From: Nitrososphaeria archaeon
GTDB lineage: Archaea; Thermoproteota; Nitrososphaeria; JACIWG01
Direction: 5' to 3'
Length of the DNA stretch: 12,338 nt
NCBI GenBank assembly: GCA_029776125.1
Contig: JARVJS010000064.1
Coordinates: forward strand, 1 to 12,338
Shown: piece by piece, positions 6,019-12,338 of the stretch
How the letters are laid out: the number at the start of each line of letters is the position of its first letter
How positions within the stretch are numbered: the stretch's first letter is position 1
Notes under the pieces: generated by a model
Databases searched by the model: none
What the model was told of the DNA's origin: nothing
The model's input: the letters and a program-made list of their open reading frames with translations, nothing else
Position numbers and translations under genes: made by a program

Positions 6019-7119
6019 ATGATTGACAGGAGTGAAATCTTGAGTGTTCTCTCAAGGTATGATTTGGAAAAAATTTCTATAGCCACATTATGTTCCCACT
6101 CTTCTCTCCAGATATTTCATGGTGCAAAATGTGAGGGGTTTAGGACTGTCGGCATTTGCTTAGCTGATAGAGTGAAATATTATAGGGCTTTTCCTGAAGC
6201 CTTTCCTGACGAGCTTATAGTCATTAATAGCTATAAAGATATTCTTGACGATAGGGTCCAGAAAAAGCTTATTGAGTTAAATTCTATAATAATTGCTCAT
6301 GGATCGTTTGTAGAATATGTTGGTTCAAAAAATCTTCTTGATTTATTTTATGTTCCCATGTATGGTAATAGGTTTGTTTTAGAATGGGAGGGTGATAGGG
6401 AAAAGCAGTTTAAATGGTTTGAAAGGGCTGGACTAAGGTTTCCTAGAATATTTAGAAGTCCTGATGAAATTGACACTTACGCGTTTGTGAAAGTTTATGG
6501 CGCTAGGGGTGGTAGAGGCTACTTTATGGTTAAAGGTAAAGAAGACTTTTATCAAAAACTTGATGAAAAGATTAAGTCAGGTTTAATTAGCGAAAATGAA
6601 AAGATTGTTATACAAGAGTTTGTCGCAGGTGTCAGGTACTATCCACACTATTTTTATAGCCCAATATTTTCTAGAGGCTTAAAGTTGGGCAATGAGGGGG
6701 GTTTGGAACTTTTAAGTATCGATAAGCGTATTGAACCAATAGATGAAGTGTACAGAGGCTATCCTGACATTATACCTGATTATCTTGACTATACTGTGAC
6801 AGGAAATCAGCCTGTTGTTGTTAGGGAAAGTCTTCTCCCACAAATTTTAGACATGGGTGCAAAACTTGTTGAATCATCAATAGAACTATTTCCTCCAGGC
6901 CTAATTGGCCCTTTTTGCATTGAAACAGTATACAATCCAAGAAGAGGTTTCATTGCTTTCGAAGTGTCTGCGCGCATTGTTGCTGGCACTAACCTTTATC
7001 CAGAAGGCTCCCCTTATACACCATATCTGTTCAGGGAGCCTATGTCTACTGGTAAAAGAATAGCTATGGACATAAAGATGGCTCTCGAAAAGGGTATTCT
7101 AGACTCTTTAATCTATTGA
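6019..7119 (+). CDS. purP: Formate-dependent FAICAR synthetase PurP
   Basis: A 366-residue ATP-grasp enzyme that formylates AICAR to FAICAR using formate and ATP, the archaeal replacement for the transformylase half of bacterial PurH in purine synthesis. The sequence follows the Methanocaldococcus PurP pattern throughout. It has IATLCSHSSL with His27, AHGSFVEYVG at residues 93-102, VPMYGNR at 112-118, and the ATP-grasp loop VKVYGARGGRGYF at about 157-169. It ends with VVVRESLLPQ, GPFCIET and FEVSARIVAGTN, the metal- and nucleotide-binding end. It lies 33 bases after the MDP-1-type phosphatase with no clear promoter between, and converges with the HD-domain gene, leaving only three bases. Length and motifs are complete. 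Some archaea carry a second PurP paralogue of unclear role, so a genome-wide view is needed to say which this is. Confidence 0.93.
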   Translation: MIDRSEILSVLSRYDLEKISIATLCSHSSLQIFHGAKCEGFRTVGICLADRVKYYRAFPEAFPDELIVINSYKDILDDRVQKKLIELNSIIIAHGSFVEYVGSKNLLDLFYVPMYGNRFVLEWEGDREKQFKWFERAGLRFPRIFRSPDEIDTYAFVKVYGARGGRGYFMVKGKEDFYQKLDEKIKSGLISENEKIVIQEFVAGVRYYPHYFYSPIFSRGLKLGNEGGLELLSIDKRIEPIDEVYRGYPDIIPDYLDYTVTGNQPVVVRESLLPQILDMGAKLVESSIELFPPGLIGPFCIETVYNPRRGFIAFEVSARIVAGTNLYPEGSPYTPYLFREPMSTGKRIAMDIKMALEKGILDSLIY

Positions 7120-7122
7120 AAA

Positions 7123-7665
7123 TCACTCTATTAAGTTATGTACTGTTTCCACTATATTTTTGTCTTCTAATTGTTTAAGTGCTTCCAACAAATCAATCTT
7201 AGTTGTTTCCACTATTTCATCCACATTATACCCTTTATTCCTGTAATTTTTTGCTTGTAATATTGTTGAAAGTTTGTCTGCGATTTTAACAATTTTCGCC
7301 TCCAAACTTTCTCCATTAGCATACTCTTCAAAAATTTTTCTTATACCTTCTGAACCTGTAATATTCTTGACTGTCTCGCATTCGATCATATGCTTTACTT
7401 TTTCACTTAATCTTTCAGTTAATGCTTTTGGTGTGTCTCCCAAAACTGATTCACTTAGATCGTGGACTAAAGCCATTGTCAGAGCCTTTTCCCTGTCAAT
7501 CTTATCATTTAATTTTAAAGCAAATGCTAGTGTAATTAAGGCTACTTCGAAAGTGTGTTCTGCAACTGTTTCTGCTTCATGTGATGGTATCTCTTTCTGT
7601 AGCCATCCTGTTCTCGGCATATTTTTTAATATCCTAGTTGCTTTAATAACTGCTTTTACGTCCAT
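7123..7665 (-). CDS. HD-domain 5'-deoxynucleotidase-like protein (YfbR/HDDC2 family)
   Basis: A 180-residue HD phosphohydrolase. The metal ligands are visible: His37 in AEHTFEVA, His68-Asp69 in ALVHDLSE and Asp130 in KIADKLS. Glu72 and Asp77 (SESVLGDTP) are also at the expected places. The spacing closely follows E. coli YfbR, which dephosphorylates deoxynucleoside 5'-monophosphates, and the short HDDC2 branch. Substrate assignment here is by family only. ATG 7665 lies 6 bases after the stop of the FUN14-like gene, so the two are one transcription unit. The gene ends 3 bases from the convergent purP, too close for separate terminators to be seen. It may take part in nucleotide pool control, which would fit purP thematically, but the strands are opposite. 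Confidence 0.85.
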   Translation of the reverse strand: MDVKAVIKATRILKNMPRTGWLQKEIPSHEAETVAEHTFEVALITLAFALKLNDKIDREKALTMALVHDLSESVLGDTPKALTERLSEKVKHMIECETVKNITGSEGIRKIFEEYANGESLEAKIVKIADKLSTILQAKNYRNKGYNVDEIVETTKIDLLEALKQLEDKNIVETVHNLIE

Positions 7666-7671
7666 TAAAAT

Positions 7672-7974
7672 CTAGCCTTTCCATAATCCCAATGCTAGTC
7701 CTAGTAAAAATGTTAGTGAAGAATACGGCAATATGTTCACTATTGGGCTTGCTTCAGCCCAAATTTTTGGCAGATATACTAGGGCTGCTTTAGCTATTTC
7801 TTCTAAGCTAGGTAATTGCATATATCCTATGACTGCCAAAAATATTATTAGTACAACAAGTGCTATTATCAGCTTTAACGCCTTTTTGACTATTACCCCT
7901 ACTATCAATCCTATAATGAATGGTGCTATTATTGGAATAATCCACGCATACTCTGGAGGAATGAAATTTGCCAT
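7672..7974 (-). CDS. Small FUN14-like membrane protein
   Basis: A 100-residue protein with three hydrophobic segments at about residues 11-29, 34-52 and 82-97. After segment 1 comes IGLIVGVIVKKALKLI, and near the end NILPYSS-LTFLLGLALGLWKG. Archaeal FUN14-domain proteins show the same layout: a G-rich helix ending in KK, a second helix, and a C-terminal LPF...GFLLGFKLG. The family includes the eukaryotic mitophagy receptor FUNDC1; the prokaryotic function is unknown. The assignment rests on pattern and length, and the protein could simply be an unclassified small membrane protein. It precedes the HD-domain gene by 6 bases and probably shares its transcript. Confidence 0.55.
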   Translation of the reverse strand: MANFIPPEYAWIIPIIAPFIIGLIVGVIVKKALKLIIALVVLIIFLAVIGYMQLPSLEEIAKAALVYLPKIWAEASPIVNILPYSSLTFLLGLALGLWKG

Positions 7975-7997
7975 AGTTCTAATCTTTTAATACTGTG

Positions 7998-8005
7998 ATT
8001 TAAAT
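7998..8005 (-). promoter_or_regulatory. TATA promoter of the FUN14-like/HD unit
   Basis: ATTTAAAT is centred about 27 nt upstream of ATG 7974 on the minus strand, consistent with a leaderless start. A second AT-rich element at 7984-7992 lies too close to the ATG to serve a full leader. Confidence 0.45.
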
Positions 8006-8025
8006 TTTTTTATAGAGTCAGATTT

Positions 8026-8931
8026 TTAGTAAAGCATCTTTTCTATGTCTATGTCTTCTATTTTCCATTTCCTTTGTAGGCTATAGGTTGTGTGTGGTTT
8101 AAATTGTCTTCTAACATTTTCTAGTTTTTCTCCTAAAATCTCAATTTTGTCCAAGTTTCCTTCGCCAATTCCAGCCATTTTTAGATAATGTAAATATCCT
8201 ATCTCATTTGGGTCAAATCCCATAATGTATGCTCCGACTGTGTCTGCTGCAAGTGGGTCAGTGCTGGCTATAACTGTTCCCATTTCTACTGGTGTGCCTG
8301 AAACTGGGCCGTCTCCTTCCATTGCAATAAATCCGTCTATTATTGCTAGTTGTGGCCAAACATGTTTTGCTATCTTGTAAATGTTCAAGTTTATTGCCTT
8401 GTATCCTTGGTGGATTCTATGCTTATCAGCCTGTAATATGCTTCCTACAACCATATTTTTTATTGAAAGTGTTGCAATTACTGTGTCATGTGTTTTTAGT
8501 ATGGCTGATGATATTCTGTAATCGCTTTCTAAAATCTTCTTTGAAACTCTTACTGGAATCTTATTATAGCCGCTATCATAGACCATTATTTCTCTATAAT
8601 TGTCCTGGTTTAGGTCAAAAAGTTCTATTCTATTTTCTTGTGCAAATTGTATGTACCCAAAGTTTTTGAATGCTGTGATTGTATTGGTTGCAGACCCTTC
8701 TGCAATGGAAATTTTTCCATTATAGTGTTTTTTTATGAAATCAAATATTGCCTTGATTGTGTCTATGTGTGTTGATGCAAGTTGCTTGTATGAGGATACA
8801 AGGTTTGGTTTAATGATCAAATTATTTTTTCCATAAATGTCCTTTACTATCTCATCTTTTATGTATTCTAGTGCCTTTTTAACAGTCTCATATCTTGTCT
8901 GTCCTTTAGCTACTGCAACTTTTTTGCCCAT
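8026..8931 (-). CDS. DUF362 domain protein
   Basis: A 301-residue protein from ATG 8931. TTG 8955 would add eight residues, but AAGAGG at 8938-8943 is a good ribosome site for 8931. Features of the DUF362 family are present: VAVAKG-- at the start, NNLIIKPNLVSSYKQLASTH, ISIAEGSATNT, SAILKTHDTVIATLSIKNMVVGS and IIDGFIAMEGDGPVSGTPVEMG, then ASTDPLAADTVGAYIMGFDP. These acidic and Gly-rich segments are the family's conserved core. Function is unknown; some members carry a C-terminal ferredoxin domain, but this one has no Cys cluster and so is the short type. It follows dnaJ on the same strand by 43 bases and may be transcribed from its own promoter overlapping the dnaJ stop, or by read-through. 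Confidence 0.85.
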   Translation of the reverse strand: MGKKVAVAKGQTRYETVKKALEYIKDEIVKDIYGKNNLIIKPNLVSSYKQLASTHIDTIKAIFDFIKKHYNGKISIAEGSATNTITAFKNFGYIQFAQENRIELFDLNQDNYREIMVYDSGYNKIPVRVSKKILESDYRISSAILKTHDTVIATLSIKNMVVGSILQADKHRIHQGYKAINLNIYKIAKHVWPQLAIIDGFIAMEGDGPVSGTPVEMGTVIASTDPLAADTVGAYIMGFDPNEIGYLHYLKMAGIGEGNLDKIEILGEKLENVRRQFKPHTTYSLQRKWKIEDIDIEKMLY

Positions 8932-8937
8932 TTTTTT

Positions 8938-8980
8938 CCTCTTACAATCATACAATATGCTAGTTTATGAAATTTTAAAA
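8938..8980 (-). promoter_or_regulatory. Promoter and ribosome site of the DUF362 gene
   Basis: TTTTAAAATT (minus strand, 8971-8980) overlaps the dnaJ stop codon. A start about 26 nt further on gives a leader of roughly 18 nt that contains AAGAGG (8938-8943), 6 nt before ATG 8931. This is a led, Shine-Dalgarno type message, unlike the leaderless units nearby. Confidence 0.4.
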
Positions 8981-10105
8981 TTTGAAAAATCTATTTCGTG
9001 TTCTTTCGTAATCTACATTGCCTGTATTAAATTCTTTTGCAAGTTCTTGAATTAGTTCTCTTTGTCTTGGTGTAAGCTTCTTTGGTACTGTAACATTTAC
9101 TTCTACAATAAGGTCTCCTCTTCCCCTTCTATCTAGTCTTGGCATACCCTTTCCATGTAATCGTATAGTTTCACCAGGCTGTGTTCCTGGGGGTATCCTA
9201 ATAGTTGTGTTTCCATCCAACGTTGGTACTATCACTTCTGTACCCAATACTGCTTGTGGGAAACTTATTTCAAGCTTATAAAATATGTCGTCTCCTTCTC
9301 TTCTGAAATGTTTGTGTGGTGCTATCCTTATTCCAATGTATAGATCTCCTGGTCTTCCTCCATTTGGCGGTATATCTCCCTGTCCTTCAAGTCTTAGCCT
9401 ATAGCCTTCATCTATTCCTTGGGGTACTTTAACTATAACCTTTCTTTTGCGTTTTGTAACGCCTGTACCCCTACATTCTCTACAAGGTGTTTCTATAACT
9501 GTACCCTTACCCTTACACGCATAGCATGTAGTAATTTGGACAAATCTTGCAAATCCACTGCTTTGAACTCTCTGTACTTGGCCTGTTCCTTTGCACACAT
9601 TACATGTCTTTGGAGATGTTCCAGGGCTTGCGCCAGAACCATGGCATGTGTCACAGATTTCGTTTCTATAAATTTCTATCTCCTTCTCCACACCTTTTGC
9701 TGCCTCCTCTAATGTTATCTGAAGCTCATAGTATAAGTCTCTGCCCACATTTTCTCTTCTAAATCTTTCTTTTCCGAAGAAAAAGTCGAATATGTTATCA
9801 AAGTCGAATCCAAATCCTAGATCTCTAAATATTGATTCAAAATCTGCTCCTCTGAATATATCTTCTGGAGTATACTGTTGCTGGAATCCAACCTGTCCAA
9901 GCATATCATATTGTCTTCTTTTTTCGTCATCAGATAATACTGCATATGCTTCAGAAATTTCCTTAAATTTTTCTTCTGCCTCAGGTGACTTGTTCCTGTC
10001 TGGGTGATAGAGCATGGCCAGTCTTCTATAGGCTTCCTTAATCTGCTCCTTTGTAGCATTTCTTGGCACACCAAGTATCTCATAGTAGTCCTTTTTTCCA
10101 GACAT
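8975..10105 (-). CDS. dnaJ: DnaJ (Hsp40) co-chaperone, type I
   Basis: A 376-residue full-length type I DnaJ. The J domain (residues 5-70) has the HPD tripeptide at 34-36 that stimulates DnaK ATPase. A Gly/Phe-rich region follows (about 72-112, including GFGFDFDNIFDFFFG). The zinc domain has four CxxCxGxG repeats at residues 151-158, 168-175, 194-201 and 208-215, all cysteines intact. Two beta-sandwich client-binding domains and the C-terminal dimer region complete it. It delivers unfolded proteins to DnaK in the cytosol. A strong AGGGTGAT ribosome site (10111-10118) lies 5 nt before ATG. The gene follows dnaK by 112 bases, so it may be read through from grpE-dnaK or have its own promoter. 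Confidence 0.96.
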   Translation of the reverse strand: MSGKKDYYEILGVPRNATKEQIKEAYRRLAMLYHPDRNKSPEAEEKFKEISEAYAVLSDDEKRRQYDMLGQVGFQQQYTPEDIFRGADFESIFRDLGFGFDFDNIFDFFFGKERFRRENVGRDLYYELQITLEEAAKGVEKEIEIYRNEICDTCHGSGASPGTSPKTCNVCKGTGQVQRVQSSGFARFVQITTCYACKGKGTVIETPCRECRGTGVTKRKRKVIVKVPQGIDEGYRLRLEGQGDIPPNGGRPGDLYIGIRIAPHKHFRREGDDIFYKLEISFPQAVLGTEVIVPTLDGNTTIRIPPGTQPGETIRLHGKGMPRLDRRGRGDLIVEVNVTVPKKLTPRQRELIQELAKEFNTGNVDYERTRNRFFKF

Positions 10106-10217
10106 GCTCTATCACCCTTTAATCATCTAAACTTCCCTATCAATAGAATTAAAGTATTAGGATATTAATTCTTAACTTAAAACCTATGTATTCTGTACTC
10201 TTATAGCTGTATAATTC
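10106..10217 (-). promoter_or_regulatory. dnaK-dnaJ intergenic region with dnaJ leader
   Basis: These 112 AT-rich bases separate dnaK and dnaJ. They contain AGGGTGAT (10111-10118), the ribosome site for dnaJ, and a TATA-like CTTTAATTC (about 10147-10155) that would give a leader of about 20 nt. Another AT-rich element, GTTTTAAGTTAAG, lies at about 10171-10183. No clear heat-shock operator or inverted repeat was recognised. Confidence 0.4.
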
Positions 10218-12068
10218 TCATGTTACCTTGTAGTCTGTGTTCACAGTTTTGTCGTCTGACCTTTTCTCCTGTCCCTCCTTCTGCTGTTTAGCGTATTCTG
10301 AAGCTGCCTGCTGATATATTATTGTTCCAACTTCTTGTAATACCTTTCTAAGCTCCTCACGCTTCTGCTTTATCTTTTCAATATCTTTGCCGGAAAGTGC
10401 ATCACGTAATTCTGAAACTGCTTTGTCAATTTGTTCTTTTTGTTGCTGTGTAAGCTTATCTCCCAGGTCCTTTTTAGTCTTTTCAGAAGTGTATATTAGT
10501 GCTTCTGCATCGTTTCTAAGCTCCGCCTCCTCCCTCTTCTTTTTATCCAGTTCAGCGTACTGTTCAGCCTCTTTTATCATCCTCTCCTTCTCCTCTTGTG
10601 AAAGTTTTGTTGCAGCTGTTATCGTTATTTTCGCTTCCTTCCCTGTTCCAAGATCTTTTGCGGTAACATGAAGTATTCCATTTGCGTCAATATCAAATGT
10701 GACTTCTATCTGTGGTACTCCTCGTGGTGCTGGCGGTATTCCAGTTAAATGGAACATTCCCAAAGAAATGTTATCTGCTGCCATAGCTCTTTCACCCTGT
10801 AAAACATGTATTGTTACCGCTGTCTGGAAATCTTCTGCTGTAGTAAATATCTGACTTCTTCTTGTTGGTATTGGCGTGTTTCTTTCAATTATTTTAGTAA
10901 ATATTCCACCAAGTGTCTCTACACCCAATGATAAGGGTGTAACATCTATTAGAAGTATGTCTTTAACCTCGCCTGTTAATACTGCTCCCTGTATTGCTGC
11001 ACCTATTGCAACACATTCCATTGGATCTACTCCCCTTTCTGGAGGCTTTCCTATTATTTTTTCAACAAATCTTTGCACTAAAGGCATTCTAGTTGTTCCT
11101 CCTATGAGAATTACCTTGTCTATATCTTGGGGTGTAAGTTTAGCGTCCTCTATTGCCCTCATAATAGTATTTCTTGTTCTCTCCACTATTGGTTCAGCAA
11201 GTTCTTCAAGTTTCGCTCTAGTTATCGTCATGTGAAGATGTTTTGGTCCTGAAGAATCTACATATATGAATGGTAGGTCAATGTCTGTCTGTAGGAGTGT
11301 AGAAAGCTCTATCTTCGCTTTCTCGGCTGCCTCTTTTAGTCTAGCCATGGCCATCTTGTCTCCTCTTAAATCTATTCCAGTCTGTTTTTTGAATTCCTCA
11401 ATAATATAGTTCATGAGTGCTTGGTCTATGTCTGCTCCTCCAGTTTGGGTGTCACCGCTTGTTGAAAGGACTTGGAATACACCTTTACCAAAGTCCATTA
11501 TTGTGACATCATGTGTTCCTCCTCCAAAACTGAACACTAGAATCTTCATTTCTTTCTCAAGCTTATCTATTCCGTATGCAAGGCATGCTGCTGTTGGCTC
11601 ATTTATTATTCTTAGGACTTCAAATCCAGCAATTTCTGCAGCATCCTTGGTGGCTTGTCTTTGGTTGTCGTTGAAGTGGGCTGGAACGGTTATAACACAT
11701 TTTTTTATGGGTACCCCTAAGTAGGCTTCCGCATCTCTTTTTATTTTTTGTAGGATAAATGCTGAAATTTGTTGAGGTGTATACTCTTTTCCAAAGATGT
11801 TAACCTTATAGTTTGTACCCATTTTCCTTTTTATCTCAAAAATTGTTCCTTCAGGATTTATTGTCGCCTGTCTTTTTGCTGGTTCCCCGACAAGTAGTTG
11901 TCCATCTTTAGTAAAGGCTACAACGGATGGGAACATTTTGCCTGCAATTGTCGGCCCTTCTGCGCTCGGTATGACAATTGCTTTACCATTTTCCCATATT
12001 GCTGCAGCAGAATTTGTAGTACCTAAATCTATTCCAATGACCTTTTCACGGGCTTGGGTTCCACTCAT
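10218..12068 (-). CDS. dnaK: DnaK (Hsp70) chaperone
   Basis: A 616-residue Hsp70 of usual archaeal length. The ATPase domain shows phosphate loop 1 IGIDLGTTNS (residues 11-20), the catalytic Lys in EIKRKMG (K80, equivalent to E. coli K70) and NEPTAACLAYG with Glu157. Phosphate loop 2 is SFGGGTHDV (180-188) and the adenosine loop is LIGGTTRMP (321-329). The interdomain linker is DILLIDVTPLSLG, followed by the beta substrate-binding domain and a Lys/Glu-rich helical lid. It folds and holds client proteins in an ATP cycle driven by DnaJ and GrpE, whose genes flank it. The oddity is Ser180 in place of the near-universal Asp of DLGGGT, a Mg-coordinating residue in characterised Hsp70s. A perfect GAGGTGAT ribosome site (12074-12081) lies 5 nt before ATG 12068, directly after the grpE stop. 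Confidence 0.97.
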   Translation of the reverse strand: MSGTQAREKVIGIDLGTTNSAAAIWENGKAIVIPSAEGPTIAGKMFPSVVAFTKDGQLLVGEPAKRQATINPEGTIFEIKRKMGTNYKVNIFGKEYTPQQISAFILQKIKRDAEAYLGVPIKKCVITVPAHFNDNQRQATKDAAEIAGFEVLRIINEPTAACLAYGIDKLEKEMKILVFSFGGGTHDVTIMDFGKGVFQVLSTSGDTQTGGADIDQALMNYIIEEFKKQTGIDLRGDKMAMARLKEAAEKAKIELSTLLQTDIDLPFIYVDSSGPKHLHMTITRAKLEELAEPIVERTRNTIMRAIEDAKLTPQDIDKVILIGGTTRMPLVQRFVEKIIGKPPERGVDPMECVAIGAAIQGAVLTGEVKDILLIDVTPLSLGVETLGGIFTKIIERNTPIPTRRSQIFTTAEDFQTAVTIHVLQGERAMAADNISLGMFHLTGIPPAPRGVPQIEVTFDIDANGILHVTAKDLGTGKEAKITITAATKLSQEEKERMIKEAEQYAELDKKKREEAELRNDAEALIYTSEKTKKDLGDKLTQQQKEQIDKAVSELRDALSGKDIEKIKQKREELRKVLQEVGTIIYQQAASEYAKQQKEGQEKRSDDKTVNTDYKVT

Positions 12069-12073
12069 TTTTA

Positions 12074-12081
12074 ATCACCTC
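12074..12081 (-). promoter_or_regulatory. Strong dnaK ribosome binding site
   Basis: GAGGTGAT, an excellent match to the 16S rRNA anti-Shine-Dalgarno sequence, follows the grpE stop immediately and ends 5 nt before the dnaK ATG. This supports translation of dnaK as an internal operon gene rather than from a leaderless message. Confidence 0.65.
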
Positions 12082-12310
12082 TTAACCATTATTTTTATTT
12101 GAAGATTTAACTGCAACCTTAACTATACTAGGTCTAATGACTCTATCCTTCATAATATATCCTTTTCTAACTTCCTCTAAAATTATACCTTCTTCTACAT
12201 CATCTTTTTCAACCCGTGCTATTACATAATGTACATTTGGATCAAACATTTTACCTAATGCATCTATCTTTTTGTAGACTTAATTTTAAAGATTGGCTTA
12301 GAATTTTTTG
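12082..12310 (-). CDS. grpE: GrpE nucleotide-exchange factor, partial, frame broken at contig end
   Basis: From 12279 down to the TAA at 12084-12082 the minus strand encodes about 65 residues. They include KKIDALGKMFDPNVHYVIAR, then a VRKGYIMKDRVIRPSIVKVAV segment, the signature C-terminal beta domain of GrpE that opens the DnaK nucleotide site. A stop (12282-12280) interrupts the frame just upstream. Bases 12310-12283 translated in a shifted frame give QKILSQSLKL, which fits the preceding GrpE helix, so I infer a small indel near 12280 from poor contig-end sequence rather than a real mutation. The N-terminal coiled-coil lies beyond the contig. The gene precedes dnaK by 13 bases, the usual grpE-dnaK order. 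Confidence 0.88.
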
Positions 12311-12338
12311 TCGGAAGAGCGTCGTGTAGGGAAAGAGT
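12311..12338. other. Illumina TruSeq adapter sequence (artefact)
   Basis: The last 28 bases begin TCGGAAGAGCGTCGTGTAGG and continue GAAAGAGT. From memory this is identical to the standard TruSeq read-through adapter (AGATCGGAAGAGCGTCGT...), lacking only its first few bases. It is non-biological and marks the true end of usable sequence at about 12310. Confidence 0.95.

Noticed and set aside
9419..9762. Cys-rich plus-strand frames opposite dnaJ
   Set aside because: They mirror the repeated zinc-finger codons of dnaJ on the other strand and have no independent support.
10106..10217. Heat-shock operator (CIRCE- or Phr-like) before dnaJ
   Set aside because: No inverted repeat or recognised motif could be found in these 112 bases.
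12284..12300. Near-repeat of 5455-5471 (TTTTAAAG-ATGGCTTA core, 16 of 17 bases)
   Set aside because: Short, AT-rich, and the right-hand copy reads as GrpE coding sequence in a shifted frame; most likely coincidence rather than a duplicated promoter.
1..12338. Defence island, CRISPR array, mobile element, tRNA or rRNA
   Set aside because: All sizeable frames belong to housekeeping or metabolic families and the gaps between genes are about 110 bases or less; none of these features was seen.

Overview
This window looks like one whole assembled contig from an AT-rich archaeon rather than a slice of a longer sequence. Archaeal origin is supported by several things. There is a PurP-type formate-dependent purine enzyme. 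Archaeal TATA-like boxes lie about 26-28 nt upstream of several start codons, which suggests leaderless messages. Genes inside operons instead carry GGTGA-type ribosome binding sites. An archaeal grpE-dnaK-dnaJ set is also present. Having DnaK together with PurP fits a TACK/Thermoproteota lineage outside the classical crenarchaea (Nitrososphaeria- or Aigarchaeota-like), but that placement is inference.

Both ends are damaged. Bases 1 to about 94 (about 50% GC) read on the minus strand as a bacterial MreB fragment. They are joined directly to the 5' end of an AT-rich archaeal asparagine-synthetase-like gene. Bases 12311-12338 match an Illumina TruSeq adapter, and the grpE reading frame just before it is broken. 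This pattern is typical of a metagenome or amplified single-cell contig.

From left to right: a stand-alone asparagine-synthetase ATPase domain (+), convergent with a DUF998 membrane protein (-). Next is a plus-strand run of a MarC-family membrane protein, a DUF1537 four-carbon acid sugar kinase, a PdxA2-like phosphate dehydrogenase and an ornithine cyclodeaminase/mu-crystallin family oxidoreductase. A second plus-strand unit holds an MDP-1-type HAD phosphatase and PurP. The right half is all minus strand: grpE (partial), dnaK, dnaJ, a DUF362 protein, a FUN14-like small membrane protein and an HD-domain nucleotidase.

Two groups clearly work together. The DUF1537 kinase and PdxA2-like dehydrogenase form the known kinase/oxidative-decarboxylation pair that turns C4 sugar acids (threonate or erythronate type) into a triose phosphate; the OCD-family enzyme next door is an unexplained addition. 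GrpE, DnaK and DnaJ form a complete Hsp70 cycle, although this DnaK has an unusual Ser in place of the Mg-coordinating Asp of its second phosphate loop. I saw no rRNA, tRNA, CRISPR, insertion sequence or defence system. No gene-free stretch exceeds about 110 bases.
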